Shown one piece after another: positions 24,342-36,451 of a stretch of 64,000 bases of DNA. The translations under genes were made by a program, and so were the position numbers. Position 1 is the first letter of the stretch, and every line of letters starts with the position of its first letter. The notes below the pieces were generated by a model. It made no database searches and was not told the origin of the DNA. It saw only the letters and a list, made by a program, of their open reading frames with translations. Origin of the DNA: Dryas octopetala (Eukaryota > Streptophyta > Magnoliopsida > Rosales > Rosaceae); NCBI GenBank assembly GCA_963921425.1, contig OY992840.1:2854501-2918500 (forward strand), given 5' to 3'.

Positions 24342-25012
24342 CCCATGCATGTGCATGCATGGCCCATCTTGGTTCGGCATCCCTAGGCCCATGGGCCCTT
24401 GACTTTTGACTTCCCATTATGCCCCTCATTTCCATTTGAATTCAAATTCATTTATTCCCTCCATTCATTTCCATGGATGTCCACCACCTTCTAGAAGCTT
24501 ATGGAACCTTGACTTTGTAGAGTTGACTTTGACTAACATTTCCTGGTGCAACTAGGATTTCTTGAAAATGAGAGATTCCTTATCCATTTCGACTTCTTGT
24601 AATGACCATATTGCCCCTGGGGTCTCCTAGTGCCCCTGGGGTCTCCTAGTGTCATTAGGACTCCTTTCCCTAGTTGGGTTAGGTTCCTAGTTCAACCAGG
24701 ATTTCCTGTTTGAATCAGGATTTCACATTTCTGGCTCTGCAATGATGGTTCTGAATTTGATGTTTCCTAGTGTGACTAGGAATCCTCATTCGACTAGGAT
24801 TTCTGCACTTTTCCTGGTTTGACCAGGATTTCACTCGTTTTCCTGGTTTGACCAGGAAATGTCCCAAAATGGCTCCATTTGCTTCTTTTTCTCATTTATG
24901 CTTCATTTGACCTGAAAACACAAAAACAAGACAAGAAACGCAAAATATCGAGTTCTAACACTCTAGGTTAAGGAATTAGTATCATAAAGTGATGCAAAAT
25001 GCACACTCATCA
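24342..25012 (-). repeat. LTR F, U3-end segment (target of D)
   Basis: Minus-strand LTR, read from its start TGATGAGTG at 25012 leftward through the dyad cluster to the point where D inserted (CCCAT at 24342-24346). The remainder lies beyond D, off the window. The right flank GGAAA (25013-25017) is the expected TSD inside the B 3' LTR. It may be a solo LTR or the 5' LTR of an element extending left; the window does not decide. Confidence 0.82.
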
Positions 25013-26153
25013 GGAAACACACACACACCATACCACACGCACACACCCTTTATTCTATCTTGCAATGTTAAGTTTTCAGTTTCAAATCAGATAAGCATGC
25101 AATAACCATCCAAGGCTAATGACAGTTAATTTGAACACAACATATTAAAGTTTGACTGCTAAAAAGGTTTGGCTAGTTACTTTCTCGCAATTGTTCTCCT
25201 AATGCATAAAATAAGAGCTTCTTGGGCCTTACTTAGCCAGTTAACGTACTTGTTCCCTAGTTCAAGCTAAGGCAGCTGTTACCCATGCAGGAGTCATTAA
25301 GTTTTATGAGAACGTCAAACATGCACAACATATATGTGTTGGGCTGAAGTGGCTTGCACAAGATGGGCTAGGGTTTCACTCCATGGGCTTCCACCTTGAG
25401 CTTGCATCTTGGGCTTGCGCATGGGCTCCTTGGCTGCTAGGGTTTGCATGGCATGCATGCGCATGCATGGGCTGCCATCTTGCTCCTTACGCATGGACTT
25501 TGGGCTGCTAGGGTTTGGGCCCATCTTGGGTTAGGCATCCCTTAGGCCCATGGGCCCTTGACTTTTGACTTCCCATTTTGCCCCTCATTTCCATTTGAAT
25601 TCAAATTCATTTCTTTCCTCCATTCATTTCCATGGATGTCCACCACCTTCTAGAAGCTTCTGGAACCTTGACTTTGTAGAGTTGATTGTGACCAACATTT
25701 CCTGGTGCAACTAGGATTCCTTGAAAATGAAGGATTCCTTATCCATTTCGACTTCTCGTAATGACCATATTGCCCCTGGGGTCTCCTAGTGTCATTAGGA
25801 CTCATTTCCCTAGTTGGGTTAGGTTTCCTAGTTCAACCAGGATTTCCTGTTCCAATCAGGATTTCTCATTTCTGGCTCCGTAATGATGGTTCTGGACTTG
25901 ATATTTCCTAGTGTAACTAGGAATCCTCATTTGACTAGGATTTCTGCACTTTTCCTGGTTTGACCAGGATTTCACTCATTTTCCTAGTTTGACTAGGAAA
26001 TGTCCCAAAATGGCTCCATTTGCTTCTTTTTCTCATTTCTGCTTCATTTGACCTGAAAATACAAAAACAAGACAAGAAACACAAAATATCGAGTTCTAAC
26101 ACTCTAGGTTAAGGAATTAGTATCATAAAGTGATGCAAAATGCACACTCATCA
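25013..26153 (-). repeat. 3' LTR of B, right segment, internally deleted
   Basis: Right end TCATCA at 26153 abuts the polypurine tract. Near 25333 the sequence jumps from U5-side sequence (CATGCACAACATAT) to U3-side sequence (ATGTGTTGGGCTG). Compared with the B 5' LTR, about 1.1 kb is missing between positions equivalent to 35120 and 36265. The left flank at 25013 is where F inserted. Confidence 0.85.
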
Positions 26154-27551
26154 CATCCCCAAACTTAGATTTTGCTAGTCCTCGAGCAAATAAAGGAAAG
26201 AAAAAACTCAAGACTGACTCCAACATCCCAACAACTGAATTCTTGCGCACAACCATTAATCACATGGGAAAGCAAGGCATATAAATTCTATTCTCCAAAT
26301 TCTAATAACATTTCAAATAACATACCTTACTCCTCTATTATCATATAGGCCATCCTTTACACAAAACCAAGTATTAGACAAACAAGACTAAATCAATACA
26401 TACATGATAAATTCAACTCCAATCCTCACTATGGCATAGTCTCAATGATAAACACTCAAGAATTGGGTTGATATGTGCACTCAAAAGTATATGTGAGAGG
26501 AAATAGGTAACAAAAACAATTAGCTTACATATGTACATGAAATAAAGGCACATTTTAGAAAGAATACTGATCTCATGAAAGGAATCCAAATGCTTGAAAT
26601 AGAATCAATGACCATAGGCTTCCTTCTTAAATAGACTCCACATAAGTATAATACACACTTCTTGAGATCAGCTAGGGCTTTTAATAAGGTTATAATGAAG
26701 GCTTAGGCTAGGATAGGGTATTGAAAAGAAAAGGAAACACAAAGGGTTAAATCCATGAAATTGCAAGCATCAATAGAACATTCTGAGGTACACTTTGCTT
26801 CTTTGCACTTCATAGCTCAATTTGAACTCTTTTTTTTTTTTTTTTTTTTGCTCACTTTTTCTTTTGAAACCGTCCCATCTCTTTTCTTTGATTTCTTTTC
26901 TTTTTCTTTTCTTTGGGCACGGCAAACATACTTTTCTGACACATTTTTGTATAAGCTATGCATTTTCACTTCTTTTTCACCTCAATCAACATATAAACAA
27001 CTTGCAATACCATAAAAATGGTAAAACGGGTAAAATGGGGTGTAACACCCCCAAACTTAGGGTTTGGTATGGGGTAACAAAGAAAACGGCTTAAAAGGCT
27101 CAAAATGGGTAACTAAGGATAAAACATGTAATGGGTAGGCTTCCAGGCTATGGGGTACACAAACAGGGCGTAAATTCATTTCTTAAGAGTTATGCAAATA
27201 CGACATGCTTTGTGTACACAAGAAAAGAGTTCTAGCTCATTGATTCAAGATTATGCATATTCCAAGCAAATGACTAAATGAAAGACAATGAGATCAAAAC
27301 AACGACTTACATGACAATGATAGAATCAGAGTGGCGCGCAACACTCAAGAATTGAAGAACAAGGCTCAAAAGCTCACTTAGGTCATGCAAGTCTACTCTA
27401 TTATGCATATAATCATTAGTAATGCTAATCACAACCTAAATTCATATCAACAAGGCCAAATGACATAGAATTGCAAGATATGTTATGGAACACTATTAGA
27501 ATGAAAAGAACATCAAATATACACACAATACTAAAACATGCTTATAACAAT
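26154..27551 (-). other. 3' internal domain of B, distal part (non-coding)
   Basis: Reverse-orientation counterpart of 41550-42954 of element A. Begins with the polypurine tract complement at 26154-26168 and the hairpin TTTGCT...AGCAAA near 26172-26191. Hairpin arms 26870-26876 and 26915-26923 surround a pyrimidine-rich (A-rich on the sense strand) loop. A second polypurine-like motif lies near 27048-27060. Frames at 26755-27094 are in low-complexity sequence and are not called. Stops at ACAAT (27547-27551), the left TSD of K. Confidence 0.8.
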
Positions 27552-29207
27552 TGTTCGTTTTAAATTTTAATACTCGCAGTGCACGAATCTATATATAATA
27601 TAGATGACAAGCAAGGTCGATCCCACGAGGACTATTGTTGATCTTTAAATGATAATCCGAGTGCTAAAAAGAAACAAGAAAACAAGACACGAGTGGCTGC
27701 CCAAGTTGTCACGCCTAGGGCAGCTACTCACTTGAAATGAAACGCACGCACACACACACACGAATGAGAGGGAGTTTGTATGACTTGAAAACAGCAAATT
27801 AAACCTAAACAAAAACTAAGATGCGCGACTAGCAAAGGGTATGAAACAGCAAGTTATCTTGTGAAAATAGATTGATAGATGATACTAGGACTCTAGGACT
27901 TTACCACTAGACCTCATATCCAATGTCATGGTGCAATTTCTGAAACCTTTAATTCCTATTGATGAATGCATTCACATATTCACCTATGGCATAGCATGAA
28001 ATGCATGATCCCCCAAATGTATAAACTAGTGCATGGCGTCTACCCTAGTTCTTGTACTCTATATGTGACCTATGCATGGCGTCTACATAGGAATGCACAA
28101 ACAGAATTCATTAAGCTTATATGAGAAAATAAATGCAATTAAATCCCTAGTGCATGGCGTCTACCCTAGGTGATCTAAAATTGAATTCACACAATCAGAT
28201 TTTAGCCAATTACTAAGCCCTAGATTGTTTATCACTCACATTAGGGATTGATTGGTTGTCCTCACCCTAAATTGATTAAATTCTAGATGCAATAATCCTA
28301 GGTGATCAATCAAGGATTAGAAACAACAAGAGAACAATGATAACAATGAAATCAAAATCATCAATCCATGGAATTAAATAAATAAGCAGCAATTACATAA
28401 CTAAACCATTGAATATTCGGCCTAGGGCTGAATCCTAGGCCCTAGAAAACGTGATTAGTTCATGCTAGAAAACAAGAACAGCCACGAAATCATGTTTTTC
28501 ATCTAACAATTACAAGAAAAGAAAAGAAGAAGAGAAAACATCCCAAGGAGAGCTCACGCCTCCAGCAGCCCCTCTCCCTCTATTTTCTGATTTTTTTTCC
28601 CAAGTGTGTGAACCTCCAAAATGAGAGAAAGAGATGAATTTATAAGGGTGTGCGGCAGCTAGGGTTTTCAAGCTAGGAAGATGCGGCTGCTAGGGTTTGG
28701 AGAGAAAAGAATGTGCGGCAGCTAGGGTTTGGGCTTAAGTTGTGCGCGCAAGGCCCTAGGGCTTCCCTCTCTTGCGCAAGGTGTAGCTGGTCCTTATGGG
28801 CTTCCATGTAGCTGATCTCCTCCCCTTAATGAGCCTCCAATAAATCAGGAATTAAAATGAAATAACTAGGGTAATATCAAATCTGATTTTTTTAGAGCCC
28901 AATTAGAAAAGGAGAGCCTTGCAAGGTGCGGCCAGCCCTTCTCTCTTAGCACACACGCCACTTCCTATGTGGTTTGGGCTGGGCTTCCATTTCGTCATGC
29001 TCTTGGACCCTCTTTTGATCTTGGCCTTCCCTTTAAACAGCAAATATTCATTTAAGCTCAAAATGGGCTGATTTGCATCCATTTAATTCCTACGGGCTTT
29101 CCACCTATAAAAGAGAAAAATACAAATAAATAACATAAAATATAGGGACTAAGTACTAAATACATGAAGATAGAGGGCCTAAAATGCAAACATTTAAGGA
29201 TCCAACA
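27552..29207 (-). repeat. Solo LTR K, distinct family, 1656 bp, TSD ACAAT
   Basis: Plus-strand ends are TGTTCG...CCAACA with ACAAT on both sides (27547-27551 and 29208-29212). It has no internal sequence. It shares the U5-like CGATCCCAC block (near 27613) and the (AC)n run but is otherwise divergent from the other LTRs. GCATGGCGTCTAC occurs three times (28031-28043, 28074-28086, 28152-28164). TATAAATT on the minus strand near 28638-28645. It is a solo LTR left by recombination of a full element. Confidence 0.88.
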
Positions 29208-29855
29208 ACAATCATACACACTCAAATCAATTAGTTGGGGACTCAAAACGACCTGAAACAACTAAAATGACTCAAAAACTTTTTGTTTTTAAAACAATGT
29301 CGCACACTTCTAAAGAATCACATCCATCACTAAGGTGAATGAGATCTAAAGAAAATGTGCATTTTGATGTGGGTTTTGACACCCTAAGTTTAGAAACAAA
29401 AGAAAAAGTTTTTTTCCTAACCTAAAAACACTAAAAACGAAAATTTTTTTTTTTCTTTTTCTAAAAACACTCAAAAACACTTAAAACACCCTAAACACTT
29501 GTTCTAACCTAAAAACACTAACAAATGACAATTGCCCTTCTCCCCACACTTAAATGCTACATTGCCCTCAATGTATATGAAATAAATGCACGAATGATCA
29601 AATTAAGCGAAACGGGATATTGCAAATATCCAAAACCAAATAAACACACAAAAATGAAAAATTGTCTTATGAAGCGAAATAAAGAAACAGTTTACTTGCG
29701 TACGCAAGCGTGGACACTCCAAGGGTAGGCGCGGCCTCCTTGGTCCTCGATGACTCCTCCTCCATTATTCGAAACAAAAACTTGGGTTGCCTCCCAATAA
29801 GCGCTTGTTTTTCTGTCTTCAGCCTGACATTGCCTTCTCCTGTACTTGCGTCCTT
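29208..29855 (-). other. 3' internal domain of B, proximal part
   Basis: Continues B after K. Contains an A/T-rich stretch near 29400-29470, a purine-rich tract (complement of AAGTGTGGGGAG, about 29541-29552), the GGTTGCCTCCC block (about 29783-29793), and the last codons of gag-protease up to TCCTT (29851-29855), the left TSD of L. The 67-codon frame at 29525-29728 lies in this non-coding domain. Confidence 0.8.
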
Positions 29856-32337
29856 TGTTGATGTGTTTTCTTAGAACAAAATAAACAATTACCTCATTCT
29901 AAGTTTACTCGCAAGTGCACGAATCGCATCAGTAGCAAAGCGTACAAGCACGAGGTCGATCCCACAGGGAATGGTTAATATACAGTAAATCAATGCAATT
30001 AATCACTAGAATAACTAAATGGGGGGTTTTGGAAAGATGGAACACACGCACACACCACCACACGCACACACCCATTATTCTATCTTGCAATGTTAAGTTT
30101 TCAGTTTCAAAACAGATAAGCATGCAATAACCATCCAAGGCTAATGACAGTTAATTTGAACACAACATATTAAAGTTTGACAGCTAAAAAGGTTTGACTA
30201 GTTACTTTCTCGCCATTGTTCTCCTAATGCATAAACTAAGAGCTTCTTGGGCCTTCCTTAGCTAGTTAACCTACATGTTCCCTAGTTCAAGCTAAGGCAG
30301 CTGTTACCCATGCAGGAGTCATTAAGTTTTATGAGAACGTCAAACATGCACAACATATAAGCTTTGACTATTTCCTTATAGAGGTCGCCCAACCCCACTA
30401 CCAAGAATAATCCCTTATTCCCTTGTTACTTGTGGTTTAGTGTCTTTCACTATTTCACAGCTAAACCTAACAGATAAACTAGATGCAATTACCCTAAGGT
30501 GGCCAGTCAAAGGATGCAAACAACTAGTGACGGGGGTTCTAATAGATAGTGGAAATTTAATACGCGCAAACATCAAACTAACAGACCAAGAGATGGATAA
30601 ACGATTTGTTAAAGCATACGAATCCATTAATCGACCTACGACTAACATGCAAGATAAAATAACTAACCTACATAATTAAATAAAACAAATAAAAACAAAA
30701 CAGCAACCAATAAATAAAATCCCAATTCATGCTTGCAAATGAAATCAGAAACGCAAAGTTAATGAATTTAAAGGCTTACAGAATTGAAATCAGAAATATA
30801 AAATTAAAGGAACAACTAAACAACTAACTTAGATTGCATAAATTAAATTGCATAAACATAAACAACTAACTAAAATCAGAACCATGCACTAAAGGTAATA
30901 AAGAGACAAACTAAATAAATCCAGCAAATTAATTAAATAAATTCAGAGGCACAATCCATCAATAGAAATGGAAACTAGAAGGAAAAAGAAAGCAAAAATC
31001 AGAGGTACAAACACATGGGGGCTGCGGCAAGGAGAGAGGAAGAAGGAGGCACCTAGCAAGCAGGAGGAACTCACGGCAAGGTGAGCTATGGCTTGCGGCA
31101 GCAGGCTGGTCCTTCCCTCTCACTTGTCACGCCACCCTCTCTCTAAGTCTCTCTCTGAATTCGGCTCACCTTACAAGAAATAGAAGTTGAAACTAAAAAC
31201 CTAAAACAGAAAAATAAAACTAGGAGAAGAGAAAGGAATTTTTCGGCTGGAGTGTGTAGGTGCCAGAAGTGCCCAAAGGTCCTGAATGAAGGGGGTTTAA
31301 ATAGGGGAACATTCCTTGAGAGGCAAGGAGGCTGAAGCTTGCGGCTGCTAGGGTTTCCCTTTCCTAGTTGCTTGCGGCTTCAGCTAGGGCTAGCTGAACT
31401 AGGCCTTGCGTGTTGGGCTTCCCCCTTTGGGCTTAAGTGGCTCACGCCTAGCCTAGCTAGGGTCCCTCCTTGGCGCATGGGCTGGTAGCCTTGGGCTTTG
31501 GGCTTGCATGTTGAGCTTCCATGTTGGGCTTCAGTTACTTGCACAAGATGGGCTAGGGTTTTACTCCATGGGCTTCCATCTTGGGCTTGTCACCTTGGGC
31601 TTGCGCATGGCCCCTTGTCTTGCTAGGGTTTGCATGGCATGCATGCGCATGCATGGGCTGCCTTCTTCCTCCTTGCGTATGGCTTTTGGGCTGCTAGGGT
31701 TTGGGCCCATGCATGTGCATGCATGGCCCACTTGGTTCGGCATCCCTAGGGCCCATGGGCCCTCCACTTTTGACTTCCCATTTTGCCCCTCATTTCCATT
31801 TGAATTCAAATTCATTTCTTCCCCCATTCATTTCCATGGATGTCCACCACCTTCTGGAAGCTTCTGGAACCTTGAAAAACATTTCCTGGTGCAACTAGGA
31901 TTCCTTGAAAATGAGAGATTCCTTATCCATTTCGACTTCTCGTAATGACCATATTGCCCCTGGGGTCTCCTAGTGTCACTAGGACTCCTTTCCCTAGTTG
32001 GGTTAGGTTTCCTAGTTCAACCAGGATTTCCTGTTCGAATCAGGATTTCACATTTCTGGCACCGCAATGATGGTTCTGGACTTGATGTTTCCTAGTGTGA
32101 CTAGGAGTCCTCATTTGACTAGGATTTCTGCACTTTTCCTGGTTTGACCAAGATTTCACTCGTTTTCCTGGTTTGACCAGGAAATGCCCCAAAATGGCTC
32201 CATTTGCTTCTTTTTCTCATTTCTGCTTCATTTGACCTGAAAACACAAAAACAAGACAAGAAACACAAAATATCGAGTTCTAACACTCTAGGTTAAGGAA
32301 TTAGTATCATAAAGTGATGCAAAATGCACACTCATCA
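29856..32337 (-). repeat. Solo LTR L, 2482 bp, TSD TCCTT
   Basis: TGTTGATGTG at 29856 to ACTCATCA at 32337, flanked by TCCTT (29851-29855 and 32338-32342). It interrupts the last codons of the B gag-protease frame. Type-2 LTR like those of A, B, D and I: dyad cluster about 31880-32185, TATA-like TATTTAAA on the minus strand (31296-31303), U5 block near 29955. No internal region remains. Confidence 0.92.
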
Positions 32338-34454
32338 TCCTTTCCTCTTCTTCTTGCCACTACTACTCTCGGCACTCCCTAAGAACGCACTAAAGAAGCT
32401 CTCCATTTCTGACTTCTCTTCTCCATAAAAAGTGATCTCCTCGCTTTGTGGCATTTCGGAAGTGAGACAATACACCTCTTGCTTGGTGTAGTGCCAAATC
32501 TTCATGGTACTCTCCATTGCTTTGTACTCCATGTTAGAGGTTCACAAAAATGGTCTCCCAAGAATAATCGAAACGTCACCCGGAAGTCTCGGCACATCTA
32601 GCACTATGAAATCAGAGGGGATTTGTAATTTACGACATTTAACCAAAACATCCACAAGCATACCACGGGCTTTCTCGACTGAAGAGTTGGCGAAGCGAAT
32701 GTTCAAATCAAACGGTTGCAAATCAGCCTCCACAAATCCAAGCCTCTTGAACACCACCAGCGGCATGACATTGATAGCTGAGCCATTGTCAATTAAGGCA
32801 TTGGCGATCACATACTCCCCTTTGCTGCATGGTATGACCAACGAGCCCGGATCCCTCTTCTTGCTTGGAAAAGATGCAAAGAGATAACCACAAATCTCCC
32901 TAGGAACGTTGTGACTATGCCCTTGCTCCTCAACCTTCTTCTCAATAGACTTCAACTCCCTCATGGTTGCTGGAAACTTGGTGATGTCGATGTCCGGAAT
33001 GAGGGGAATCACACGTGTGTCATCTTTCTCTTCAATCATTTCCGGATCCTCCTCCTCTTCACTATCCATGATCTCAATCACCTCCTTAGTCTTGACCACT
33101 CTAACTCTCTTTCTTGGAGTAGTCCTCAAAATAGCATTTACATGCTCCACATTCTACGGGTTAACGATGGGCTGGCTTGGCAATTTCCCCTTCTCTCTCT
33201 GACCCAAAGTAGTGGCAATCTGACCCATTTGACTCTCCAAATGTGCAATAGCCTTCGAATTGGCTTACATCTACTGCTCGGTACGGTTCATGAAGGAGTT
33301 AGTGCTCTGAGCAAGGGAAGTGGTGCTTTGAGCAATCTGAGCAATCTTGTCCTCCAAACTAGGCCTCTCGGCATTAGGGTGCATATATGGCTTGTTGGTG
33401 CTCCCACTAGCTTGCTGTCCATTGTTGTTGCTCCACCTGAAATTAGGGTTGTTCTTCCATCCAAGGTTATAACTGTTAGAAAATGGATCATATGGCACCG
33501 TAGGATAATTCCCAACCTGATTCACGTGTTCCACATCACCTCCTTGTTCTTGCATATCCATCATCTTCTCTTGAGCCATAGATAACTTTTGCACCATAGT
33601 CTTGATTTCCAAAATCTGTCCCTCCATGGTGTTTGGCACATCAGCTACCTCATATAAACCTCTCTTTGGTCCTCCCCTTGAACGATTGGAATCCCACTGT
33701 TGAGAACTCAAAGAGAGTGACTCAAACAAATCTGTAGCCTCATCCTCCGTTTTTGACATAAACGCACCACCACATGCCGAATCCACCTTGGCTTGATCTT
33801 TCTCCAATAATCCCTGATAAAAACAACAAATCACATACCAAGGAGATAGGTTATGGTGTGGGCAGCTAGTAAGTAACTCATTGAATCTGTCCCAAGTCTC
33901 ATGGAATGGCTCGTCCGCTTTCTGCACAAATCCAAGGATCTCCTTCCGAATCGAATTTGTCTTGGAAATGGAATAAAACTTGTTTAGGAACTTGCTCGAA
34001 AGATCATCCCATGTCGAAATGGAACCACTGGGCAGCGAATACAACCACCTCTTTGCCTTGTCCTTAAGCGCAAAAGGGAACATCCTCAAACGGTACTGAT
34101 CGGCATTCAGACCCCTCAACTGTGCGGCTTCACAAACCCCAGAAAACTCCTTCAAAAAGTGGATCGAATCCTCCCCATTTAGCCCATGGTAGCTCGGCAA
34201 CAAATGAATCTGGCCATTCTTGATTTCGAAATCAGTGGCTATGGTTGCATACCGAATGCAAGATGGTTGAGTGGGCAGCGAAGGTGCTGAAAAATGGCTA
34301 AGGGGCTACGTCATCATCTCGTTTGTCTCAGCCATGTCGACACTCTCAGTCTCTTCACTACTCGAATCTGATGCACTAGGTTGCGGGCTGCCTTGTGATG
34401 TACCTAAAGTCTCCTTTTTGAGCCTCTCCAACCTTGCAACAAGCTAGGGTTCAT
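32338..34454 (-). pseudogene. gag-protease pseudogene of B (five nonsense codons)
   Basis: Gag plus aspartic protease of an Athila-like element: capsid assembly, then proteolytic maturation. The start by comparison with A is ATG at 34454 (MNP...). A one-base loss near 34446 breaks the first codons; from about 34430 onward there is a single frame to 32338. In-frame stops are at 34306-34308, 33271-33273, 33265-33267, 33154-33156 and 32542-32544; A has CAG, CAG, CAA, AAG and TGC at these places. The Gag core (KAKRWLYSLPSGSISTWDDL, SCPHH) lies at 34090-33800. The protease has DNGSAINVMPL near 32790-32760 and ILGRPFL near 32560. The DNG active-site triad is also in A, so it is ancestral, not decay. 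The last codons continue beyond solo LTR L at 29855. Confidence 0.88.
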
Positions 34455-34606
34455 AAACACACCTAAACAAGAGAAAAACACACAATCAGTAGAAAGAATG
34501 CATATAAAGGGATGGCATTTATTAAAACTAAAAAAAAAATGAAATCTAGCTAATATAACCTAATTCTAATGACTAATTAATCCAATTCATTGATATTAGA
34601 CACTAT

Positions 34607-34624
34607 TCCCCGGCAACGGCGCAA
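34607..34624 (-). other. Primer binding site of B (tRNA-Asp, 17/18)
   Basis: Complement of the tRNA-Asp 3' end with one mismatch (C to A at 34623). Six bases from the LTR boundary at 34631. Confidence 0.9.
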
Positions 34625-34630
34625 AAAACT

Positions 34631-36451
34631 TGTTGAATGTTTTCTTAGAACAAAATAAACATCTATTTCATTCCAAGTATACTCGCAAGTGCACGAATCG
34701 CATCAGTAGCAAAGCGTACAAGCACGAGGTCGATCCCACAGGGAATGGTTAATAATCAACAATTCAATGTAATTAATCACTAGAATAACTAAATGGGGGG
34801 TTTTGGAAAGATGGAAACACACATACACCACACTACACGCACACACCCTTTATTCTATCTTGCAATGTTAAGTTTTCAGTTTCAAATCAGATAAGCATGC
34901 AATAACCATCCAAGGCTAATGACAGTTAATTTGAACACAACATATTAAAGTTTGACTGCTAAAAAGGATTGGCTAGTTACTTTCTCGCAATTGTTCTCCT
35001 AATGCATAAATTAAGAGCTTCTTGGGCCTTCCTTAGCCAGTTAACCTACATGTTCCCTAGTTCAAGCTAAGACAGCTGTTACCCATGCATGAGTCATTAA
35101 GTTTTATGAGAACGTCAAACATGCACACCATATAAGTTTTGACTATTTCCTTATAGAGGTCGCCCAACCCCACTACCAAGAATAATCCCTTATTCCCTTG
35201 TTACTTGTGGTTTAGTGTCTTTAACTATTTCACAGCTAAACCTAACAAATAAACTAGATGCAATTACCCTAAGGTGGCCAGTCAAAGGATGCAAACAACT
35301 AGTGACGGGTTCTAATAGATAGTGGAAATTTAATACATGCAAACATCAAACTAACAGACCAAGAGACGGATAAACGATTTGTTATAATATGCAAATCCAT
35401 TAATCGACGTACGACTAACATGCAAGATAGAATAACTAACCTACATAATTAAATTAAATAAATAAATAAAAACAGCAACCAACAATAATGAAATCCCAAT
35501 TCATGCTTAATAATAAAATCAGAAACACAAAGTTAACGAAATTAAATGCATGCACAAATTGAAACCAGGAACACAACTAAACTAGATTGAAAAATATAAA
35601 CTAACTAGAATCTGAAACATGCATTAAATAAAACCAAAGCTATAAACTAATTAAATTCAGCAACTTAATAAAATAAATTCAGAATTATAAACTAGATAAA
35701 TTTAGAAACATAAACCAACATAAAATCAGAATTCTAGAAAGAAAAAGAAAACAAAATCAGAGATGCAAACACAAGGGTGGCTGCGGCAAGGAGGGAAGAA
35801 GAAGGAGGCACCTAGCAAGCAATTGGCTCACGGCTATGGTGAGCTAGGGCTTGCGGCAAGGGGCTGGTTCCTTCTCCCTCTCACTTGTCACGCCACCTTC
35901 TCTCTAAGTCCCTCTGAATTCGGCTCCCTCTCTCACTTTTATTTTCTGAAAACTAAAACCTAAAACAGAAAAATAAACTAGGAACTAGGAGAATTCGGCT
36001 GGTGCAAAAAAGTGTGAAGTTAGGTCCCTAGGGTTTTGAATTAAGGGGATATATATAGAGGTGCAATCCTTGAGAGGCAAGGAAGAGGTGACATGGGGCT
36101 GCTAGGGTTTCTTCTCCTTGTAGCTTGCAGCATCAGCTAGGGTTAGAGCTTGTGGGCTTGCGGCAAGGGCTTGGTCCTTTGGGCTTAAGTGGCGCATGCA
36201 AGTCAGCTAGGCCTCCCTCCCTTGCGCATGGGCTGCTGGTCTTGGACCTTGATGTGCATTGGGCTCACATGTGTTGTACTGAAGTGGCTTGCACAAGCTG
36301 GGCTAGGGTTTCACTCCATGGGCTTCCACCTTGGGCTTGCATGTTGGGCTTGCACATGGGCACCTTGGCTGCTAGGGTTTGCATGGCATGCATGCGCATG
36401 CATGGGCTGCCATCTTGCTCCTTACGCATGGACTTTGGGCTGCTAGGGTTT
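34631..36451 (-). repeat. 5' LTR of B, segment left of element A
   Basis: Starts TGTTGAATG next to the primer binding site and runs to GGTTT (36447-36451), the left TSD of A. Contains the U5 block near 34725 and TATATATA (36050-36057). It continues at 45241; the joined LTR is about 2479 bp. Frames at 35763-36465 are LTR sequence. Confidence 0.92.

Noticed and set aside
31561-31945. 145-codon plus-strand and 88-codon minus-strand frames
   Set aside because: Both lie inside solo LTR L in tryptophan/glycine/alanine-rich U3 sequence; they are not conserved as proteins in other LTRs.
32504-33585. Long plus-strand frames (127 and 224 codons) opposite the B gag-protease
   Set aside because: Antisense shadows of the gag-protease gene; the same shadows appear opposite the A copy.
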